64,000 bases of DNA from Alentia gelatinosa (taxonomy: Eukaryota; Annelida; Polychaeta; Phyllodocida; Polynoidae), in NCBI GenBank assembly GCA_950022655.1, contig OX465579.1, forward strand, positions 140,253,118-140,317,117, read 5' to 3'. Under the pieces are notes generated by a model. That model ran no database searches, was not told where the DNA came from, and saw only the letters and a list, made by a program, of their open reading frames with translations. Position numbers and translations under genes: made by a program. The number at the start of each line of letters is the position of its first letter. Position 1 is the stretch's first letter. Shown here piece after piece: positions 1 through 10,829 of the stretch.

Positions 1-2583
1 CGATTAATGCCCACAGATTGACCAACGACTAGAATCGTAACGCAGTCGGCAGGGTAGAACTTGTTTTCTTTTTTTAAATAATGTTTATTGACATTAAGTT
101 CATTCGCCGATATTTAGGCGATCTTCCACATCTTATCCATGTCGGTAAATGTAAACTGATTTACTAACACCCACCACCCCCTCTCTGGTATCCTGCTATG
201 ATGGCCACATGTTGGCCAAATTCACCCGAGTATTTTGCTGTACATCGACTCCAATTACATGCTTTACGATGTGAGCCTGCAGTATAACTTTAGATAAATG
301 TATACATGCAACGGACCCCGGTTTGTATGCTGGCGGTACCAGGTCACTCCACGCATTTCCCCTTTTGCACCCTAGCGCTGCAAATTGTTGCAACCAACCC
401 AAAATTGATTTCGTGCTAATCGCTAACACACAGTCCTAATTTAGGCCCGATAAGCCCCCAGGCTTTTGCCCAAAGGCCTTTTGATCTCTCTACTGCATGT
501 TACCTGAGTTAGCGAATAGTGTGTTGCTGTCCCACTGGGGGGCGTTTTGCGTGTTATCGGGTCTCCCGGCCTCCGTAGAGAGTAGGAAACCACCCGACAT
601 AGTTTGCGTCCCGCGAAATCTTCGCTGGCGATAAAGGGGGAGGCGGCAGAGATGATTAACCCACACGGTAAGGCCGCCCCTGGGATCCCTCCCTCCACGG
701 GCTCACACACTGGAGACCTACACAAAGCTAAATGCGTTTTTTCACCCGGGGTCTCGCACGGAACCACCGATGAGCGCCTCAAAGTCTGCCAGCAGCAGAA
801 TCAACCGCAACCCAAACCTAACCTACATATTGTAAACAAGGGTGAAACGCCATTGCGTTTCACGAAACGGAACACGAGAGCTGACACGCAACTCCTCCTG
901 TAAACCTCTTTGCATGGCGGGCATTGGGTGGCCTACATCTGGTAGTCTTTTTTTAAGCCTGGATGGGTTTGTTATGCATAAAGTAGCACTTACTGGTATG
1001 ATGTAGGTGAATAGATGATATAGAAAGGTCCCACAGCTGGTTTGTTACTATGACACCCCATTGAATACAGACTCCAATCCTGTATAATGTGTTATGTTTT
1101 ATTGCTTTAATTATTGTATAGTGAAAAAAGCTTTGCATTTTCCCGTTAGCGCCCTACATCTAGTTGTATCACTAAGATTGGCAACAGCATTCAATGAGAT
1201 TCTGGGATCCTCTGTCAGCAAACGACTCTGATTATCAGGCCAGGTGATCACCGGATAGCACCGCATCTGAGATTTTTAAATTCCCTTTGCGACCACAGGT
1301 GTCGTTTCATTGGCACTCGAAAATACTATTTATTACTTCTGAAAACATGCCTTTTATAGATTTTGAAAATCAATGAATAACAAGGGAACCTACTTTCATC
1401 TCAGTTGGCATCAATATGCCTGCCTCGTAGGCATTGAGTCAGGTGCAGTGATTCATGAGAAGTTACCTTGAACTATGTACGTACATAATGTTTGGTACGG
1501 AAACGTCGATATTCAATTAATCAGTGTCTGTCTGCGACCGTCAGTGGTATCGCAGATGCCTTTAATACGAGTCCTACAGTGATAATAAACGCGGGGCCCG
1601 CCGCGCGCGACCAAGACTCGAGCCTCTCCTGTGCCTTCACTTATCTTTGCTGGGGAAAGTTGGCCTCCGACCTTATCAAACGCCGTAAAAGATCCCCCAC
1701 CCCGCGAAGGAGCACGCCGATCTGTCTGCCGTTTGATAAGGGGTCAATAAACGTTAGCCTGACGGGGCCTACGGCCATTTCTGCGCGGGCCGACTTTGGA
1801 AGCCACTGCCTCTCAAAGTGACTGGCGGTGGAACTTCCGCACGCGGTATGCAATCAAATTCAAATAAACGCAGTGTCAGAAGTAAACCTGGCCTTGATTT
1901 GACCTTCCAGGTGGCTGGATGGAGGTTGCACTTAGCGGTTCGTGTTCCGTCAGGAGGTGCTGTCTGTCTGGTCTAGGTAGTTATATGGGGGCGTGGGGTA
2001 TCACGGACCCGTAATAACGCCATCCTGAGGAGTACTCATATGAGTGTCTGGGGGATCTGGACCCACATGGCTTCTCTCTTAGTCACAGGAGCTTGGATGA
2101 CTTGGTCTAAGAAGGATGACTGCAGAACATCTGGTCTGAGCCCCACAAAGTACCAAACTGCTTTCCTTTTAAAAAAACTCCTTTTTGTTCGGGTGTTCTT
2201 GCAATCCTTTGCAACTCATTATGACAAAAGGAAGAAAATCCATTTGAAATACTAAGGACAGACAGGCATTTCACTAGTTCCTCTGATGCTCTGTTTTAAT
2301 TAGAGCTTTCGTTTTTTAATAAATCGATTGATTCACCATAGCTTGTCGCAATCAAAAGCAAATATAGACCTGACCACATTTCACAAACTAAGATAAATTC
2401 CTATTACAGGCGATTTGCATTGATGACAAGTATGAAATTTTATGTTTTACGAGTATTTACCTTCACTCAGCTAAGTGCGAGTAAATTGGAAAAGGATCGT
2501 AATCTATGAGAAGAATGGGCGTTGTGTTTCTGTACCAGCGTGGTAACAAAAGCTTACAGGTGAAATCCATTGCGTGATGACTG

Positions 2584-2595
2584 GGTCACGTGACC
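2584..2595. promoter_or_regulatory. Palindromic E-box, GGTCACGTGACC
   Basis: This is a perfect 12-bp palindrome centred on CACGTG. The inner ten bases, GTCACGTGAC, match the consensus bound by bHLH-zipper factors of the MITF/TFEB and USF type in animals. No promoter or gene is visible beside it, so function is only inferred. One such site can occur by chance. Confidence 0.3.
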
Positions 2596-3100
2596 ATGTG
2601 GTATCACCATTAGGCAGTCAACTGGGAAAACTACGGTTATCCACCGAAGCACTCATAAAATAATCATTTCTTCACGGGATAGGCCGACTCTTGAATGTAC
2701 TTTTTGTATTCATTTTCACGACGGTTTCGTTTTACTGTATTTTAATCATCCCTTATTGGAAATGCTGCTGTCATTTAACAAGATAATGTTCAATAAAACA
2801 CCCGTTTGAACGGTAGGTATTACTCGCATAACCAAACGGAGTAACTTGGCCTTATAATTATTCCCAGGAGAAACTCCTCATTTTGAGTATATCTTTTGAG
2901 GCCTGCTTGTCTGCGTATTTAAGAGCGCACTACCTCTCCTTGGAGTCCTAAGGCCGGCTTGTTTGTCAGGACACATGCCATTATTTGTCACTGCTATCTG
3001 TCCGATGACCGCCCCACTGGCCCTCAGGCCGCTGCCCATAACAACCCCTCCGGTGGTTCCGGGATTCGTGTCTCTGGGACCCAGTGGATAGCCGCTCATG

Positions 3101-3205
3101 CCCACCCCGGAAGTCGTTAGTCACATGATTCGCGCCTCTCGAAGCCACGAGACTCGGCGAGATCCCCCTCGGTGCTAGTGCTGAAGTCGCGACTTCCGGT
3201 GTGGG
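3101..3205. repeat. Inverted repeat with 16-bp arms
   Basis: The arm at 3101-3116 (CCCACCCCGGAAGTCG) pairs with 3190-3205 with a single mismatch. The right arm overlaps the perfect 14-bp palindrome GAAGTCGCGACTTC at 3183-3196. The 73-bp spacer is GC-rich. It may be a small foldback element or paired ETS-like sites (CCGGAAGT). No flanking duplication was recognised. Confidence 0.45.
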
Positions 3206-4287
3206 CGATATTAGGGCGGGATTTATCGTCGGGTCGACTGGTAGGCTGTGGGCTGCAACACCTGCCTCATTGCCGCCCAGAATAGTTTCGCGTTCTTCCG
3301 GTAGGCGAGTAGGATTCGCGAGCTGCCCGTGAGAAACTGTCGGCCGTGCTTCCTATCCCTCTGGTTTTATAGGTTAAGTCCTCATTGCGCGCGATGAGCG
3401 GAGGGTATCAATCTAAGTTTAGAAGTAATGGGTCGCAGCCATGCGGATATAATGTTTCATCTGCAATGAAAGCTGCTTTAATGGTATTCGACGCCAATCG
3501 GATATTCATGGGGGGAACTGGAAAACAAATATTCGCCAGTAGATTATTTTACTCTAGCCTATTTTCCCACCTAAACAATGATAAATGTTTTTTGTAAAAC
3601 CAGGTTCGGCATACATCAGAACCGCAAACTGATAGGTATAACGAATTGCCGCATGGGCTTTCACTCTAAGAAACCGAATAACAGTAGATCAAAACCTACC
3701 ACCTGGGGAAAGTGACCCGCAGTGCGTGTGTTTTCCGATGGTAAAGATCCCTTGTTTTATAGCCGACAGGTGAAAAAGAATAGCTAGTTCTAGTAAAAAG
3801 AAGGATCAGACATGTGGTCTGCATTATTCTGAATTCGAGAGACAAAGATGGGGAGCGAGAGTATACGAAGGGAAAATGGGAAATGAGCAAAGGCAGACTT
3901 ATCTTGATCTTGATTTGTTGGATAACTGTTCTCTTAAGCAAGACTGCCTGTATTACAAAAACATGCTATGTTCGGCAAGGTACAGCTCCCTCTCCAATTT
4001 TCTGGGTTTTTTTCCTATATCATTTGGCTGATGTATCTCCTGATCTTATTATCTAATAGCAGTCTCTCCAACTAGTATATCCATTCGATGCCTCAAATTT
4101 TATTTGTATATATCACAATTTTCCTTCAATTTAGTTTACCAAATCAAAAAAATATTTTACATGTATGAATTTCTCGGATATAATTATTCCACTATGCTTC
4201 TAATAAACATGAATATATGCAGTGTCAATAAGTTCGCAACTTGGATATTCTGTGGCATAATTCTATAGATATTTTCAGCACATATAC

Positions 4288-4560
4288 GCATCCTGCCTAC
4301 ACTCCCTGTGTAGATGGGTGTGTATGTGAAAAGTATATATAGGCAGGGTTTGCACATTTGGGTAGGATGTGCATTTAGGTCTACAGTATGAAGACAGGGC
4401 GTGTTCACGTAGGCAAGGTGTGTGAATGCAAAGGAAATATAATATGTAGAAATAATGTGTAGGCAGAGCGTATACACAGGGTTGGTGTCCCGTGTAGGTA
4501 TGGGACATCTTACATGCGATGTCTGTATTGGCAGTGTTAGTGTAGACAGGGCGTGTTGAG
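4288..4560. repeat. Degenerate G/T-rich minisatellite-like repeat
   Basis: A short core resembling GTAGGCAGGGCGTGT recurs with many mutations and irregular spacing at about 4310, 4339, 4390, 4410, 4459, 4491 and 4543. The strand asymmetry keeps one long reverse frame open (4275-4691), which is why a 138-codon frame appears there. That frame is repeat translation and not a gene. Confidence 0.5.
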
Positions 4561-4818
4561 ATGATTAGCATATGCATGGTTAATCTATACAGGTTGTTTC
4601 TGGGAAGATTCGAAGGAGGATTTGTGGCGAGAGTGGGAGGATACAAGAGAAGGATTTGATTGCCCTTGCCTACGGCGCCCTTATAGTTCAATGTGCTTAT
4701 GAATGGACTATGGTCCAGTCTTGCACACTTTAAACATGGACTCGGTGTCCTTTAGCCTTCGCTGGCCTTAGAAATCTTAAGTCCAGTGAAATGTGGTCAC
4801 ATCTGACATGCTATTAAT

Positions 4819-4954
4819 GCCCGACGTATCGGGAAAAGTAATTAAGTCGGGTCGGTGAAGTGCGTACATCGACCCGATTGACGCAGATTCTCACAGACCC
4901 GACGGATCCGACGGGCAAATGTAGAGTCGGGTACAGCCGTCGGGTCGATGTCTT
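4819..4954. repeat. Foldback element built from GACCCGA/TCGGGTC motifs
   Basis: A GC-rich patch in AT-rich DNA repeats the heptamer TCGGGTC or its complement several times. Examples are 4846-4855, 4871-4877, 4896-4903, 4926-4932 and 4940-4947. The 12-bp arms ACATCGACCCGA (4866-4877) and TCGGGTCGATGT (4940-4951) are exact complements, and further copies lie between them. The structure suggests a small foldback/MITE-type element or a multi-site protein-binding array. It matches no element family I can name. Confidence 0.5.
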
Positions 4955-5625
4955 AAAGGCTTTAGACTTGAGCAACAGAGGACTAGTTTTATGATTGGTT
5001 GTACATCCCCCCTGTCATTATAAACATGCTGTTTTATACTTTTGCAGAATCAAAAGCTGGTACTGCTACATATATGTTAGACAGATAGTCCGAATCCTAA
5101 TGAAAAACCACTCTGGACCTCGAAGATAAACAGACCGTTGTCCGTCCTTATTGCAAATACTTGTCAATCTATGCAGCCCCTTCTACATGCTCCGACCACA
5201 AATCATTATCTAATGTTTCTTCTCTCTCACCTAAACTGCGTATACACTATAGATAAATCCATATTCAGGCATACATGAATGACATATCTTCTCAACAGTA
5301 ATAATACACTTGTGGCGGGTTTGCCACAATAGCTACGTAAGCTGGCTATTATTCCGTTGGGTTATGCAGCTGTGTACGTCACTCATAACAATGAAATAGT
5401 ATCTGTTTTGTGGACAAATATAGATATCATGGTGCATATTCCAGTTATCTATAGGATATGGATTACTGTATGAATATCAAATACTGATACATAAGAAAAC
5501 CGTTTGCACATCGATACAGTGTATCACACATCACAACAACTATCACAACTACACATACATTATAAACGAAAGGAAAAAGGGATTTTATGACACCGACCGG
5601 GACAAGGGTATACCACTGAATACCG

Positions 5626-6387
5626 ATGAATACTAATAGAGTGGAGAAGGGGTTTGGTAAAGGTCTATACATTGCTCACTTAAATGTTCAGAGTCTCTGT
5701 GCTAAATATGACCTATTAAAGTATCATATTTTGGCTGAAGCTATCGACATATTTACCTTTTCCGAATCGTGGCTAAAAAATGATATCCCCGACAACTTCA
5801 TAAACATACCAGGGTATAATTGTGTTAGGCATGATAGATCATGGAAAAATGAAAAAACAGGGCAAATAAAATCTGGTGGTGGAATAGGTGTCTACACTAA
5901 AAATGATTTAATCCTATCTACAGAAGAACTCTCTGAATATAATCGTAGCAACAAAGACATTGAATGTCTATGGACCAAACTAAAGCAAAGAAATCAAAGA
6001 GATATCATCATTGGGACAGTTTATAAGCCTAGGGGAGCGTCAACCCTCACCTTTTGTCAAGAACTGACCAACATAACACAAGAGATCCAATCGAGAAACA
6101 ACGCAGAGTTTATCATATTAGGGGATTTCAACATTAATTACAACATTAAAGACACAGCTGATTTTAAACAAATAAAGCTCTTTGAAAATGCTTGCAATCT
6201 AAAACAAATCATCACTGACCCCACAAGATACCAAAACTTAATAGATTTACTTTTCACTGACTGTGACAAAGTCTTACATGCGGGGGTTGGCGATCAAAAC
6301 ATTAGTGACCACATGATGATCTACCTGCACAGGAAAAAAAAAGAAGGAAAAATACACAAAGATTCACACAGAAGGGAGGTCTTATAA
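5626..6387 (+). CDS. LINE ORF2 N-terminal part: AP-type endonuclease
   Basis: This 253-residue frame is the target-nicking endonuclease of the LINE (exonuclease-endonuclease-phosphatase fold). Visible motifs in order are IAHLNVQSL with Asn20, FSESWL with Glu47, GGGIGVYTK (84-92), IGTVYKPRG with Tyr133, LGDFN (165-169) with Asp167 and Asn169, IDLLFTD (206-212) and SDH (227-229). These are the expected metal-binding and catalytic positions, so the fold looks intact. The ATG at 5626 is the first in frame; a stop lies at 5617-5619 and the domain starts within 20 codons. The final residues after SDH are out of frame. A one-base indel in the A9 run at 6334-6342 shifts the protein away from the RT frame, which is already open at 6353. 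An assembly or homopolymer error is possible. Confidence 0.88.
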   Translation: MNTNRVEKGFGKGLYIAHLNVQSLCAKYDLLKYHILAEAIDIFTFSESWLKNDIPDNFINIPGYNCVRHDRSWKNEKTGQIKSGGGIGVYTKNDLILSTEELSEYNRSNKDIECLWTKLKQRNQRDIIIGTVYKPRGASTLTFCQELTNITQEIQSRNNAEFIILGDFNINYNIKDTADFKQIKLFENACNLKQIITDPTRYQNLIDLLFTDCDKVLHAGVGDQNISDHMMIYLHRKKKEGKIHKDSHRREVL

Positions 6388-6427
6388 AAATTACAACAAA
6401 CAAAACCTTCAGCAAGAACTCATTAAC

Positions 6428-8482
6428 ATGAACTGGGATGAGTTCTACCAAACAACTAACCCTAATGATGCTTGGGACTTTATTGAAAATAATTTAAACA
6501 TTCATCTAAACACAAACTGTCCAATAAGAAAAATGAAACTTAAAGACAGAGGGTCACCATGGATGACCGACTACATTCTAGCAATGATAAAGGGAAAAGA
6601 TACAGCTCTAAATAAGGCTAGGAAATCAAACCTTGAAAGGGACTGGCACACTGCCAGGAGACTAAGGAATGAAACTAAATCACTAATTAGAAATGCTAAA
6701 GCATCATTCATACAAGATCATATGGACAAAGAGCCAAAAAAATTCTGGGAAAGATTAAGTGAAATAATACCAAAGAAAGATCCGAATACCAAAATTAAAA
6801 TCACTGATCAAACAACTAAACAGGAAATACCAACAGATGAACTACCCAACTACATAAACAACTTCTTTGCCGATATTGGGCCAACACTAGCAAGCAAGTT
6901 CAATAGCAACTGGAACTTCTATGGGGACATACTCGAACCAAATACCACCATGTTCAGGGAAACCTCAGCAGAAGAGATCATGAAAATATGCTCCAAGATA
7001 GAATTACACAAATCATCTGCCTTAAAGCATCTGCCATCCAGAATCTTGAAAGACTGTTTCCTGACAATCCCACACCAGATTGCACATTTAATGAATTGCT
7101 CAATAAATCAGAAAATCTTCCCTGCAAAATGGAAGGTAGCCCAAATCATTCCATTAAAAAAGAGTGGAAGTGCCACAGAGGTTACAAACTTAAGGCCAGT
7201 ATCCCTACTACCACTTCCTGGTAAGATACTCGAAAACATAATACACTCTCAATTATCGACCTACCTAGAGTCAAACAACATCCTTGATAATAACCAAGGA
7301 GGCTTTAGAAAAGGGTTTTCAACAATATCCACCGTCGCAGCCTTCACAGATGACATTTTCTCTGAACTAAACAGTAATCACTCTACTATAGCCACATTCA
7401 TTGACCTTTCTAAGGCCTTTGATACAGTTTCCCATGAAATCCTAATAAAAAAATGTAAATGTTATGGAGTCGATGAGAATATGATAACATGGTTAGAGGA
7501 TTATCTCACAGGAAGGTCTCACATAACAAGAGTGAATGGGGTATTATCAGACTCCAGAAACGTGAGCTGTGGTGTCCCACAGGGCTCAATCCTGGGCCCA
7601 CTACTATTTTTGATATATGTAAATGACCTCAGCCATGTGCTTTTAAACACCAAAACCAAAATGTATGCGGATGACACTGTCATCTATTCATCTCATATTA
7701 ACCTAGCCAACGCAGCTGCTAAAGTACAAATAGATCTACACAACCTAACGGACTGGGCCAATAAAAACCAGCTAACGGTAAATACAAAGAAAACTAAAAC
7801 TATGATTTTCTCAACTAGGTCAATGATAAAAAAAGGCATAGGCCACCCAAAACTGAAACTCAACACCAATGAAATAGATTTTGTAAGGCAATTCGACTAC
7901 TTAGGCATCAAACTAGATGAGAAACTAACTTTTGAACCCCATAAAAAAGAAATGGCCAGGAAACTTGCCAACAAGATTTACCTTTTTGCCAAAATTCGCC
8001 AGTTTATGGATAAAAACCAAGCAATCGCGCTATACAAAACAAAGATACTTCCTTATGCTGAATATGGGAGCATACTGATACACAACTCTAATCAACAATC
8101 ACTAAATAAATTACAAGTACTACAAAACAAAGCACTAAGGATTGCTCTAAAGGCTGAACCCAAATCGCCTACTATGCTATTACACAAAAATGCAGATATT
8201 AACTTCCTATCCGAACGCAGAGAATCAGCAATAAGAAAGATGGGCTACATAAGGAGCACCAATATAAAATACATTACACAAGCAAATCGAAACACCAGAC
8301 TATATGATGCTACAGTTTTAAAAACCCATAAACTGAACTCCAGCATTTTTGTGAGAAGTATGTTGTACAAATGTGCCGAGCACTGGAACAAGTTGCCTGC
8401 TGAGTATAGATCCATCACCACATACCCCAAATTCAAATACAAAGAGAAAACTATCCTACTAGCAAGCCGCAGAAACTATTAA
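6428..8482 (+). CDS. LINE ORF2 C-terminal part: reverse transcriptase
   Basis: This 684-codon frame starts at an internal Met. It is the continuation of the endonuclease frame, and matching sequence is readable from 6353 (IHTEGRSYKNYNKQN). The RT domain shows NLRPVSLLPLPGKILEN (254-270), QGGFRKGFST (290-299), motif A FIDLSKAFDTV with Asp326, motif B GVPQGSILGPLLF (382-394) and motif C YADD (413-416). A thumb region with DYLGI and ILPYAEYG follows. Catalytic aspartates are all present. The C terminus ends with a WNKLPAEYRSITTYPKFK-type tail common to CR1/L2/Jockey elements, with no RNase H domain. Joined with the endonuclease part the protein would be about 960 residues, close to the usual ORF2 length. 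Confidence 0.92.
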   Translation: MNWDEFYQTTNPNDAWDFIENNLNIHLNTNCPIRKMKLKDRGSPWMTDYILAMIKGKDTALNKARKSNLERDWHTARRLRNETKSLIRNAKASFIQDHMDKEPKKFWERLSEIIPKKDPNTKIKITDQTTKQEIPTDELPNYINNFFADIGPTLASKFNSNWNFYGDILEPNTTMFRETSAEEIMKICSKIELHKSSALKHLPSRILKDCFLTIPHQIAHLMNCSINQKIFPAKWKVAQIIPLKKSGSATEVTNLRPVSLLPLPGKILENIIHSQLSTYLESNNILDNNQGGFRKGFSTISTVAAFTDDIFSELNSNHSTIATFIDLSKAFDTVSHEILIKKCKCYGVDENMITWLEDYLTGRSHITRVNGVLSDSRNVSCGVPQGSILGPLLFLIYVNDLSHVLLNTKTKMYADDTVIYSSHINLANAAAKVQIDLHNLTDWANKNQLTVNTKKTKTMIFSTRSMIKKGIGHPKLKLNTNEIDFVRQFDYLGIKLDEKLTFEPHKKEMARKLANKIYLFAKIRQFMDKNQAIALYKTKILPYAEYGSILIHNSNQQSLNKLQVLQNKALRIALKAEPKSPTMLLHKNADINFLSERRESAIRKMGYIRSTNIKYITQANRNTRLYDATVLKTHKLNSSIFVRSMLYKCAEHWNKLPAEYRSITTYPKFKYKEKTILLASRRNY

Positions 8483-8503
8483 TAATCAAACAAATGACTA
8501 GCA

Positions 8504-8860
8504 ACTCAAATCCCACATTTAAACAAATGGCCTCTGACTCAAATCCCACACTTACTATGACAGTGGTTTATTTTAATCATCCCCACACATCTCACTCAAA
8601 TTCAACCATTATCGTTTATATGTGATCTTGATTTCGATGTACTATCCATAGAACCAAACCAACTACTGATGTGAATTGTATTACTGAGACACTGTTTCAT
8701 TGTAAATATCATCATACATAACCCTTAAGATAGTTAGTTAGTCAGCTAAACAGCATTACCATATGTTACTACTCAATCGAAAAACTATGTCACTGGTTCT
8801 GATTGAAAACAGGCAACACCGCCTTATCATTATCAGGATAAATAAAATGATTTAAAAAAA
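8504..8860 (+). repeat. LINE 3' UTR with a duplicated 14-mer and terminal A-rich tail
   Basis: After the RT stop the sequence holds ACTCAAATCCCACA twice, 33 bp apart, and a looser third copy near 8590. It finishes with TTATCATTATCAGGATAAAT and an A7 run ending at 8860. Such 3' ends are recognised by the element's own RT. The sharp change to unrelated sequence after 8860 fixes the 3' boundary. Confidence 0.65.
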
Positions 8861-8869
8861 GTGTGACGG

Positions 8870-10570
8870 ACATGGTGTAGAGTAAATGAATGTTCCTGGA
8901 TGCTGACGTACTATAGCTTTTACAGATGTGGTGACTGATAAACAAAGGTGTCCTTTGTATTGAGTTATATATCTCGCAGCTCTTTTATTCGACATATAGA
9001 ATTTCCTGCTTTTATACATGTTCAATCCTTCGTAGACGTCTGTTCTTGTATGTAATATACAAGATTACATACAATATATCTCGTCAGCTGTCTGAACTCT
9101 CATCACTATTGTACATGGAATCATATTGGTACATTTGACAAACATTTAAATTTGTTTTAGACATTTTGATTTGGTCTGTTGTATTTATCAATACGTTTTT
9201 CTCTCTTTATGAGTTTTTCAGACATATTTTGAAGAAGGAACAGTTATATCTTGAATTGAAAAAGTTACATCGAAATCATAGGTTTTGAGTGTTAAATACG
9301 TTTAACTTTTTGTCATTAATTGTAGATAGGTGAATGATCATAGCAGTGATTGTGTTCTTGAAGACGTCCTAGTTGCCTATATGTTGGTCTCCTGCCGGGA
9401 GTTTATCCCCATATTCTTGTGCCTTTATAATAGAGGGAGTTTAATACCAAGTTACTACGGGTTTGTGATTATTTGAAATAACTCTTATCCCCTGATCTAA
9501 CTGTACGATTTGCATTATCCAGCCAGTCACGGTTATAATTGTTTCTGTATATCTCAGAAAATAGCTGTTTTACGACGTTTCCACAATGGTTGAATGCTAT
9601 ATTGTTCATGCAGGTATGATATTGGATGATTTCTCAGGCTTTTCTGGATACTTATATATAATCTTCCATAATTAAGTCGTGTAAGTAGCAATTGATCTGG
9701 TAGCTTTCAAATAAGAACGTGAAATACTCGAAAAGAGGCATAATATTACTTTGATAATGATTGAGATAGTCCCTGTTTACGACACAGCAGACTATATTAA
9801 TCAGGATTTAACTGGTGGAGGTGAAAGGTGAACATCAGAGTCAGCAAGGTGTGGATGACACCCTGGCCTCTCGAATCCCTTCTCGGTAACAAGGATATAG
9901 TTCACAACGTGAATGGTAGAAACGGTCATTGAAGACATATATAAGCTCACCAATCGTATGGTCTAGATTACATATCTTATCAGGTAAGACAGGCTGTCAG
10001 CCTTAGAATACCAGAAAAAATGTGGACTTAGAAATGACGAAGTCCAGGAAAAGGAGATATTGTTGTAACGTTATTAAAGTCTTCTTGGTTCAAATATTCC
10101 CATGTGAATAACCCGATTTTATTTTCAAGTTTAAAATGATTCAATTTGTGGTTATCTACGTCTCACTAACCAGTACACATCAGATATATGATACATCATT
10201 GTTTCAAGTAATCTTTGTGATTTGTATACTTTTACACATATGGGTATGATATTGCCCACTAAATCAGTGGTAATACTGTAATGATAGCTGGTATAATAAA
10301 TCTTCCTGTCAATTAGGGAATTGGCCACTCTAATTTTTTCTTGTCACAAACGAAGACCTTCCTAGACACGTCACAAACGATTTCCTATCAAAAAGCCAAA
10401 TAATCTTCCGCTTACGTTTTTAACATGTGATTGCTTTCTTGTATATGTAACCATACCTTTTAAAACCTTATAATGCCTTCTATTGATCTTTTCATATTCA
10501 CCTTCGATCTTCCCCAAATGTTTCTAAATATTTGCACATCAGTACTTATATATCTGCTGTTTCTGTTCAT
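8870..10570. other. AT-rich non-coding stretch
   Basis: No frame of useful length occurs and no recognisable element was found. The sequence is AT-rich and apparently unique. Confidence 0.6.
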
Positions 10571-10577
10571 AGTCCCC

Positions 10578-10829
10578 CTTTTCTATGCATCTTCTAACCT
10601 TTCAATTTCCCTTTTCTCCTGCAGATATATTTTCGAAGCTCTGCAAAAGAATGTGAAGGGGATACCGTCCCCCCATCCGCCCTCCAAATGCGACGTCCAT
10701 ACTTTCCCCTTGCCAACATATGAAACCAGCGCAGCTCCAATAAGGCGCCGCCTATTTCGTCGGGATAGCCACTTCGAAATTGCAGTTAGTGTGGTGGAAG
10801 AGGGTATGAGGGCACGGTACGAACCATGA
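10578..10829 (+). other. Candidate terminal exon behind a strong splice acceptor
   Basis: At 10578-10623 a branch-point-like CTAAC is followed by a long pyrimidine tract and CTGCAG, a textbook animal 3' splice site. Base composition switches from AT-rich to GC-rich just after it. One of the three frames stays open from the acceptor to a TGA at 10827-10829, giving about 68 codons beginning YIFEALQKNVK. The other two frames close within about 100 bases. I do not recognise the peptide. A donor-like AAG|GTAAAG lies at 10977-10985 but would need a non-coding exon. A non-coding exon, or chance, is equally possible. Confidence 0.25.

Larger units (their letters stand above)
1..4260. other. Non-coding region with GC-rich patches
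   Basis: No reading frame here looks like a real protein: the longest are about 110 codons, overlap each other on both strands and show no recognisable motif. GC-rich patches lie near 430-910, 1480-1860 and 2880-3370 in an otherwise AT-rich background. They could be conserved regulatory DNA, but nothing in the sequence proves it. A near-perfect 16-bp inverted repeat lies at 3101-3116/3190-3205 and a 12-bp palindromic E-box at 2584-2595; both are listed separately. Confidence 0.6.
5600..8860 (+). mobile_element. Non-LTR retrotransposon (LINE), CR1/L2/Jockey-type, nearly intact
   Basis: The element carries an apurinic/apyrimidinic-type endonuclease followed by reverse transcriptase in one interrupted reading frame, with no RNase H. 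This is the arrangement of CR1, L2 and Jockey-type LINEs. The 3' UTR (8483-8860) contains the 14-mer ACTCAAATCCCACA twice, at 8504-8517 and 8537-8550, and ends at an A-rich tail after GGATAAATAAAATGATTT. No upstream ORF1 (gag-like) is visible, so the copy is either 5' truncated or belongs to a single-ORF lineage. The 5' end is approximate because no target-site duplication was found. Only one frameshift separates the two coding parts, so the insertion appears fairly young. Confidence 0.9.

Noticed and set aside
4275..4691. 138-codon reverse frame
   Set aside because: Kept open by the biased minisatellite-like repeat; no domain.
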